Shown here: positions 57,807 to 64,000 of the stretch, one piece after another
Layout: each line of letters opens with the position of its first letter
How positions within the stretch are numbered: position 1 is the first letter of the stretch
NCBI RefSeq assembly: GCF_902806685.2
Contig: NC_048553.1
Span: 9,965,099-10,029,098 of the forward strand
Length of the DNA: 64,000 nucleotides
DNA from: Maniola hyperantus
Taxonomy: Eukaryota; Arthropoda; Insecta; Lepidoptera; Nymphalidae
Direction: 5' to 3'
Translations under genes and position numbers: made by a program
The notes under the pieces: generated by a model
Databases searched by the model: none
Told to the model about the DNA's origin: nothing
Seen by the model: only the letters and a program-made list of their open reading frames with translations

Positions 57807-58066
57807 GGAAAGAAGTTAGAATGACAGAGAGAATGATCTCAGTGGGCGTTAACTATTTTGAGACACGAACCAATCACAAACATGTTTTCAAAAAACATTC
57901 AATACTCATTTCGAAAACGTTTTCAAAAAACATTCGAAATTCAATTCGAAGACATAGTTCGTTTGTGATTGGTTGGTGAATCAAAATGGTTAACGCCTAC
58001 CGAGATTTTTCTCTGCCATTTGTATGGGATTACCTAACAGAGAGAGCGCTATAGTAACTTCTTTCC
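57807..58066. mobile_element. Foldback MITE, about 260 bp
   Basis: Ends ggaaagaagtta and taacttctttcc are perfect inverted repeats. Inner arms (ggcgttaac / gttaacgcc, and caatcacaaac / gtttgtgattg) pair as well. Confidence 0.75.
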
Positions 58067-58069
58067 GTG

Positions 58070-59164
58070 GATGGAGTATATTAGTAATGAGTAAAGACTA
58101 TGGACAAAATTAAAAGAATCGTAGCTATCTTATGCGCAATGGATCTGAGAAGCCCAGCCGCATTCGAAGAAAGTCCCAACCATTATGTGATTAATAGAAC
58201 TTAGTAGGGGTCAGGCTCGGAACCTAGCAATAAAGTTTACGACACAGTGGGGAAAAGAGATTTACCAGCTGTAACATCTCATCAGAGTAAGACCTATTTC
58301 TTAAGTAACTTACAGCAAAATTTTATTTTAGCTAACATACTTATTTTTGTATTCTGTTGTACGAAACTTTGCAGAAAAGACACTTGACTTTTGAAAGGTT
58401 TTCCCATGACTACGATTTCATCGAAATCTGGTGGTAAGTAATAAAATGATAAAAGGCCGTAACGTAACACGGCGAAGCCTATCAACCTTCAGTGATATGA
58501 CACCACGCAAATAAAACCCACCCTATGACATTCAAGTGCTGCGGTCAATGTGTAACGCTGATTGCTTCAATTTCTGTCAACTCCCGCAAACGAGGGAGGA
58601 ATAACGTCACAATTGGGTATTTGCCTACAATTTTTTTATTACTTTATTATAAACTAGGATAAAAATCATGACGTAAACTGAAAAAACTAATTAAATCGAT
58701 CAAATAACAAAAAGTTATAAGCATTTAAATATTTCTGATTAGACAGAGATAGCTATATAGAATTTTGACGTCACACCTTACTTATGCCATAGTAGATTCG
58801 TGCGGTTTCATACAAATTTTCGTTTTGCGAGAAAGGGATAGAAGACTTTCCCACTCCAAAATTAAAATGCCTGTAACTTTGTAAATCTTCGTTGGATTTT
58901 AATTTTTTTTTCAGCGTAAGTCATTATTTTATCCTAGTTAAAGTAATAATATTTATCTAATTCAAAAGTAGGAAAATACCCAATTACGTGTACGATCACA
59001 AAAATCACAGAGATAATATTGTATCGTAGGATATACGCATCACATCAAACTATCTATTAAGTTTAATAAAATTCTTGTTTCTGACACTAAACCAATTTTT
59101 TTGTTACTTTTGAAAGTAGTTTTGAAAGGTTTTTCCATGAATACAATTTCATCTAAATCTGGGT
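58070..59164. other. Stretch with no recognised feature
   Basis: AT-rich sequence with short repeat-like scraps only. Confidence 0.35.
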
Positions 59165-59260
59165 GATGTGTCGATCTGTCCAGTAGTTTCAGCTGTGCGT
59201 TTATAGATCAGGCAGTCAGTCAGTCAGCCACTTTTTCCTTTTATATATTTAGATTATCCG
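59165..59260 (+). mobile_element. Repeat family C tail
   Basis: gatctgtccagtagtttcag, gcgtttatagatcaggcagt and cagtcagtcag, ending ttttatatatttaga as in other copies. Confidence 0.6.
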
Positions 59261-59524
59261 TGAAATCGATTTAGACAGGCATCCGGAAATAGGCTTCTAT
59301 TTCTCACACTAGCTTTAGCCCGCGACTTCTTCCTCGTAACCACATAACCTATAGCACTCAGGGATAATGTATCTAGATATTTTTTGAAATAGTATGCGTA
59401 GTTTCGTAGATTAACCCTAACATTTCAACTTACAAACAATATCTCTTTATAATATTAGTGAAGAAATATATCTTAATGCCACGGAAAAACAGGAATGTTT
59501 AGAAAATAAATCCACGCAGACTAA

Positions 59525-59700
59525 CCCCCGTATACATAATCATTACTATGAGGTCTCACAGTGCGCTTGAACGCACAGTGGGTGGTTCCACCAATCAGAT
59601 TATTTTGTCGTGTCAATTTTCGATAATCTGTTTGGTAGAATCCACACTTTGTGTTCGAGCACACTGTGCGATTTCATAGTAATGATTGTGAATACGGGTG
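59525..59700. mobile_element. Harbinger-like foldback MITE, TAA target duplication
   Basis: 176 bp. Ends CCCCCGTATACATAATCATT and AATGATTGTGAATACGGGTG are imperfect inverted repeats whose arms continue far inward (actatga, cagtgcgct). TAA flanks at 59522-59524 and 59701-59703. Confidence 0.8.
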
Positions 59701-60110
59701 TAAGTCGCGAGCTAGCTAACAGCTAGTACTGATATAGGTACTAATATGTACCTACTACAATTTTATATGTAGAGAACAAAGAAGATTACAGTCATAAGTG
59801 GTCCTTATCCCTTAGGTACTCTGAGACCCAGGTATTCTAGAAAAGTACAATTGCCTACCACAGAAAAGGTATTTACTGGAAGTTGGAACGCGCAGTCGCA
59901 ATGTGCGAAATTAACTGGGGTAAAGTTGAACGCTCCTCTTGAAATTGATTAAAGTACCTACCAGGGAGGGAGGGAGGGAGATAGAGCGCGGCAAAGCTAG
60001 GTTGCTTGCAAATGATACAAATCTAAAAGGTAAATTACTTTCAGAGTATATTACCGGCAATATATTAGGGTTTCAGTATTACGAATGGCTTTTGTTATAC
60101 GAATTACGTA

Positions 60111-60282
60111 CAGTACGCAGAAAGCAATGTACATCAGCCATTACAATGACATTTCGGCTTTGTACAGCGTTGTCTCTGTCACTATATGACGATTTATCGG
60201 TCTCAGCGACAGCGACAATGCTCGACAAAAATATGCTATCTCCTTCTAAAGGTCGATGTACATTACTTTCTGCCGCGTACTG
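60111..60282. mobile_element. Foldback MITE family H, copy 3, TA-flanked
   Basis: Left end cagtacgcagaaagcaatgt and right end acattactttctgccgcgta (then ctg) are inverted copies. TA dinucleotides flank both ends, as in Tc1/mariner-type MITEs. Inner gttgtctctgtc block shared with copy 1. Confidence 0.8.
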
Positions 60283-60419
60283 TAATCGATTTTGGTTCGA
60301 GTACGTTTAAGAGTACTGGTTCAGTAAGTAGCAGAAATTCAGCTGTAGGTACGGTTTCGGTGATCCTTTTTAACCTTAACTAGCAGCAAAGGTCAAACGA
60401 GAATGAGTTCCTTTTACTC

Positions 60420-60664
60420 TTCATCATAATCAACCCATCGCCGGCTCACTACAGAGAACAGGTCTCCTCTCAGAGTGAGAAGGGTGTTGGCCATAGTCTA
60501 CCACGCTAGCTAAGTGCGGATTGGCAGACTTAAACCTTTTAGAATATTATGGAGAACTCTCAGGCATGCAGCTTTTCATGATATTGAATATGCACATAAC
60601 TCTGAAAAGATAGACCCCGACCTCCGATTAGGAGGCGGACGACCTAACCACTAGGCTGTCACAG
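60420..60664 (-). mobile_element. tRNA-derived SINE, internally deleted
   Basis: catcataatcaacccatcgc, gtgcggattggcagactt, then gacctccgattaggaggcgg and aaccactaggctgtcaca. The B-box region is damaged. Confidence 0.75.
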
Positions 60665-61487
60665 CTTATTCCCTTAACCCTTAAGTAACTGCAAAGGTCA
60701 AATGGGTCTCGCCATTAGTTTAAGTTTAAGTTACCTATCGACAGATTACAGATAGGATTGATTATAAGTATTAATTTCGGCCGTTATAGCCTACTGCAGT
60801 CTAATCAAGAAGCAATAGCAATTTCATTGTAGCAGTCTCATACCCCTAATAGGCAGTAAATCATATTATTTGAAACTGTGAATTTATTCATAATATATTC
60901 ATGGTCAAAAATACCTACTAAATATTCGTAGAATGTAGACCCTTTGTAAAACGTGACAGCATCTATATGCTGATTTTTTAACGCCAACGAAAATGAGTAT
61001 GTAATTTGCTTATGACAAGGGAGGGATGGGGGCTTTAATATTCATTAAAGATGCAAGGCAAAGGCTAATTCGACTCTAAACTCATTAACTGTTCCTATAT
61101 ATTCAAGGAGATTAAGTTGCTCTAACCACATCTGAATTAAATTGCTGTGATGGTAAAATTGTACGTTAAATTGTTATAACTAATAGCCATGACTAAACGA
61201 TACAATGACGATGAAGAACAAAATACTTTAGAAAAGATTGAAATACTTACAGAAAAACAAGAAACATAGATACGATTTTTATAGATCTCACAACTCGAGT
61301 TATTTGATTTTAAAATCTTGATTTTTAGCATGAACATTTTTTTTTACAGTAAAAATACTTACAACGCACGCAACGCTCACAGACGGAACAGAGTGATCCG
61401 AGGCGCAGATTCTTCATTTTATCAACTTAAACACAACTTATTTACTTTGAAATACAGTTGAAAAAATAAACGCGTTCCCAGAACTTC

Positions 61488-61660
61488 TAACAAGAGGCTT
61501 CGACACCACTGGCAGACGTCAAATGTTAGTACACTTAACGCAGGTAGCCCTAAAGTAGTCCTATTTTTCTTCGATTTGACGTCACCATAGCCTAATATTT
61601 GACATATCGTCGATTTAGGGCCAAACCTAGAGTTCCCTCACTCTAGTTCACTCTGGTAAT
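61488..61660. mobile_element. Dispersed repeat family G
   Basis: gaggcttcgacaccactggc, agacgtcaaatgttag, tttgacgtcaccatagccta and gagttccctcactctagttc in the same order as 18551-18750. Confidence 0.7.
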
Positions 61661-62260
61661 AATGCAGTAGCCGCCTCATCTTTATTCGCCGCACTCTACT
61701 GCCGCCACTTGCCACGCCTTGACTCCACTCGCCGTTACTTGGCGCATTCGGTCTGCACTGGCCCTAAGGCTTTAAGGTAATATAGTAAAGAAGAATTTAC
61801 TACCGGATAAGAGAAAGATGTAGGATTACGTAAGAAATATGAACGTTATTTAACGAAAATTGGCTCTATATTTTATTCTGCCAAGGTCCAGACAGTTTTG
61901 GCATTGAGTCCATAGATTTACCATGTCGGTAGTTGGCTCATTGATCAGATAAAATATTCCGATAGTACGTCCGACGACGAAAGGCACTGTTCGTATAGAA
62001 GTTTATTTTTTACAGCATTGATGATTCAAATTTTATTATTGCATTAGTTTGCTATAAAATGAGATCCTAAACCAATGGACTTTGCAATAGTACCTACCTA
62101 CATTGTGGAGTCTACATCTCCAGCGGATGCTCCGGTGATTTCGGTGTCGGAGAAGATTGGGTATATTTTAGAAGATTTGGGGAGTGATGTATAGTAGTTA
62201 TGAATATTGCTTACTTGGTTGCTTGGTTTATGGCATGTTTAATAGTGGGCGGGCGGGCGT
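61661..62260. other. Stretch with no recognised feature
   Basis: No gene or repeat recognised. A short CpG-rich piece (61665-61760, gccgcctcatctttattcgc) has no clear meaning. Confidence 0.3.
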
Positions 62261-62261
62261 G

Positions 62262-62318
62262 AGAGGATACCCGCCGCGTGCTCGTTACTGAGCCGGCGAT
62301 GGGTTGATCATGATGATA
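62262..62318 (+). mobile_element. SINE tail fragment
   Basis: gagccggcgatgggttgatc followed by atgatgat is the 3' tail of the SINE family, plus orientation. Confidence 0.6.
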
Positions 62319-62945
62319 AAGCTTTTTATAATGTAAATAACGATGATTATTATAAATTATCGATATTACGAGTATATATTTTTTTAAATCGACCCCGTTG
62401 CGTGAATCGTGATCGCGACATGACAGTTCCGTCGTGACCACATATCAATATCATGCAACCTTATTGTGTCGTTAGGTAATCCATGATATAAACCTTAAGG
62501 TTTTTGTTCCTTATTAATTTCCTCATTAGTGCATTTCTCAAAGTTTTAATTCGTAGCTACTGCAATGCCGCTTCTTTGATAACCAAAGATATCAATATAA
62601 AATAAACTCCTAAACCGGCCGGTGAGTCAAACAAAATTCTTTCTAGAAACACAAATAGTAGCTTTCTTTTATATAAGTTGAAATAAGTACCTAATGCAAT
62701 TTCGCTTATCGCTTTCCGGCTGCCATAATATCGTGCCCGCACGCAACTGCAAGTTGTGCAATATCATAACAAACGGTGGATATCCCTGCATCTGGGATTC
62801 TGGGACGGGGCCGGCTGCTCGCTAACCAGAGTCCAGGGTATTTTGTGTTATGCATGTTATGTAAATCCGGTCGTGAATCAGCCGCTGTTAAGAGGGGTCT
62901 CTCCGTCATTCGCTCCATACAAACTTAGTTTGACACTCATAGAAT

Positions 62946-63118
62946 AGGCCGAAAGTAATGTACATCAACCTTTAGCAGGAGATAGCAGATTTGTAGAGCA
63001 CTGTCTCGGTCATTGAGACCGACAAAACGTCGTATAGGTATGAGTGACAGAGTAGAGCTACGCTCTACAAAGTCGAGATGTCATTCTAAAGGCCGATGTA
63101 CATTACTTTCGGCCGTGT
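62946..63118. mobile_element. Foldback MITE family H, copy 4
   Basis: ggccgaaagtaatgtacatc at the left and gatgtacattactttcggcc at the right are perfect inverted copies. The inner gagaccgacaaaacgtcgta block is shared with copy 1. The left outer end is truncated. Confidence 0.8.
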
Positions 63119-63194
63119 ACTGTACTAACCAATCAAACTTAATGGGGTTTTGTAGATACGTTCTAGGAACTAATATCTAAGTAAGTCTATGATT

Positions 63195-63470
63195 TTTCAG
63201 ATTTCCGTTAAAATATTCACTTACAAAGCTACGCGGTTTCAAGAATTTACATACAAATCTTTAAACCCGTGTAACTTTACAACCAGTTATTTTTTACCGA
63301 AATCTGGCAAACCACAGACATACATATTATTATCTAAAACGTGTCCACATAATTACATAGAGTTTTATTGGTTATTATTCAAAGAAAATCAAACTAATAA
63401 TAGGCATCTTCTAAGCAAGCGCTGCATCATCACTTGCCACCAGGTCTGATTGCAGCCAAGCGCATGTCTA
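63195..63470. mobile_element. Two repeat fragments (30345-type and family B reverse)
   Basis: 63195-63365 matches 30345-30640 in order. 63400-63470 (gcatcatcacttgccaccag, gattgcagccaagcgc) is the reverse of family B. Confidence 0.6.
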
Positions 63471-63591
63471 CGAATTTAAAAAAAAACTACGTTTGTATGG
63501 AGCTAGTGACGGAGAGTTCCTGTTAAATGCACGCGAGAATTGCCGCACTCGACGTAATTCAATTATGAGCTTGACGGCCCGTCGCAAAGAT

Positions 63592-64000
63592 ATTGTACGA
63601 AGGATATTACAGAGTCGGATAAAATATTAGACCCGTGGGAATAGTCTGCAGCGGACGGAGAAAAATTGTACAAATTGACATAAGATTGAATAGTTCCCTT
63701 CGTAGGTAGACCTATTTAGGGCGTAGGCAGGGTAGTTTTGTTTCTATCAAGGTCTTTTATAGTTTAGGATCATTGAAAACGTCTATTTTCCAACTAATCC
63801 ATCTTCTTTTCCGTCGTGACCATCTTTGCTAAATTCTCTCAAGGGAATTTGATCTTCAGTCTTATGCAAAGAATCTTGAATTGAACGAAGGATATACAGT
63901 GTCGGATAAAATGTTTAATCCGTGGGAACAGTCTGCAGAGGAGAGAGAAAAATAGTATTGTACAAATTGACATAAGATTGAATAAGTAGTTTCTTTCGTA
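63592..64000 (+). repeat. Direct repeat of about 115 bp, two copies
   Basis: 63592-63707 and 63884-64000 share acgaaggatat, gtcggataaaat, ccgtgggaa, agtctgcag and tgtacaaattgacataagat in order. Both copies begin near acgaagg and end near ttcgta, short inverted ends. The second runs to the window edge. Confidence 0.75.

Noticed and set aside
32700..64000. A second protein-coding gene
   Set aside because: All frames are short, none shows a recognisable family motif, and most overlap repeats. Small or fast-evolving exons could be missed.

Overview
The window reads as nuclear DNA of a moth or butterfly. It is AT-rich, with phase-matched GT-AG introns and many interspersed repeats of types I know from lepidopteran genomes: tRNA-headed SINEs, jockey-like and RTE-like LINE 3' ends, short foldback MITEs, (GTCT)n and (TCAG)n repeats. 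The species cannot be named from this.

One protein-coding gene is clear: the Na+/K+-ATPase alpha subunit (Drosophila Atpalpha orthologue). It runs on the minus strand from a start codon at 32202 to a stop codon at 1610. I resolve 17 coding exon positions. The assembled coding sequence is 3111 nt, giving 1036 residues plus stop, with every junction in phase. All P-type ATPase hallmarks are present: TGES 232-235, PEGL 346-349, DKTGT at D389, KGAPER 521-526, DPPR 606-609, TGDGVND 728-734, cation ligands E347/E799/D824/D828, and the C-terminal ETYY. The 14th coding position has three alternative 95-nt exons (9462-9556, 7108-7202, 6014-6108) that look mutually exclusive, because 95 is not a multiple of 3. 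They vary the end of M6 and the L6/7 loop.

Layout. 1-1609: presumed 3' UTR and flank with four GC-rich islands. 1610-20404: all exons but the first, separated by short to medium introns. The intron 15266-17159 carries a degenerate tandem array that repeats the exon's own acceptor junction. 20405-32193: an 11.8-kb first intron with a foldback hairpin, a GC-rich MITE, a complex tandem array (about 23600-25040) and LINE/MITE remnants. 32194 to about 32493: predicted 5' UTR plus the 9-nt coding part of exon 1 (Met-Gly-Glu). About 32490-32660: GC-rich promoter with a perfect CRE. 32700-64000: no gene recognised. It is a mosaic of SINEs, LINE tails, MITEs, nested insertions and microsatellites. Two near-identical foldback elements in inverted orientation (48144-48820 and 52509-53231) flank a 1.5-kb element with its own inverted ends.

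The most unusual things are the exon-junction tandem array, the frame-locked exon trio, a MITE-like element ending about 10 bp from the splice donor of the exon that ends in the ouabain-site Gln, and the natural empty-site comparison for a 0.54-kb insertion at 46946-47489. The ouabain-loop residues are of the ancestral, predicted-sensitive type.
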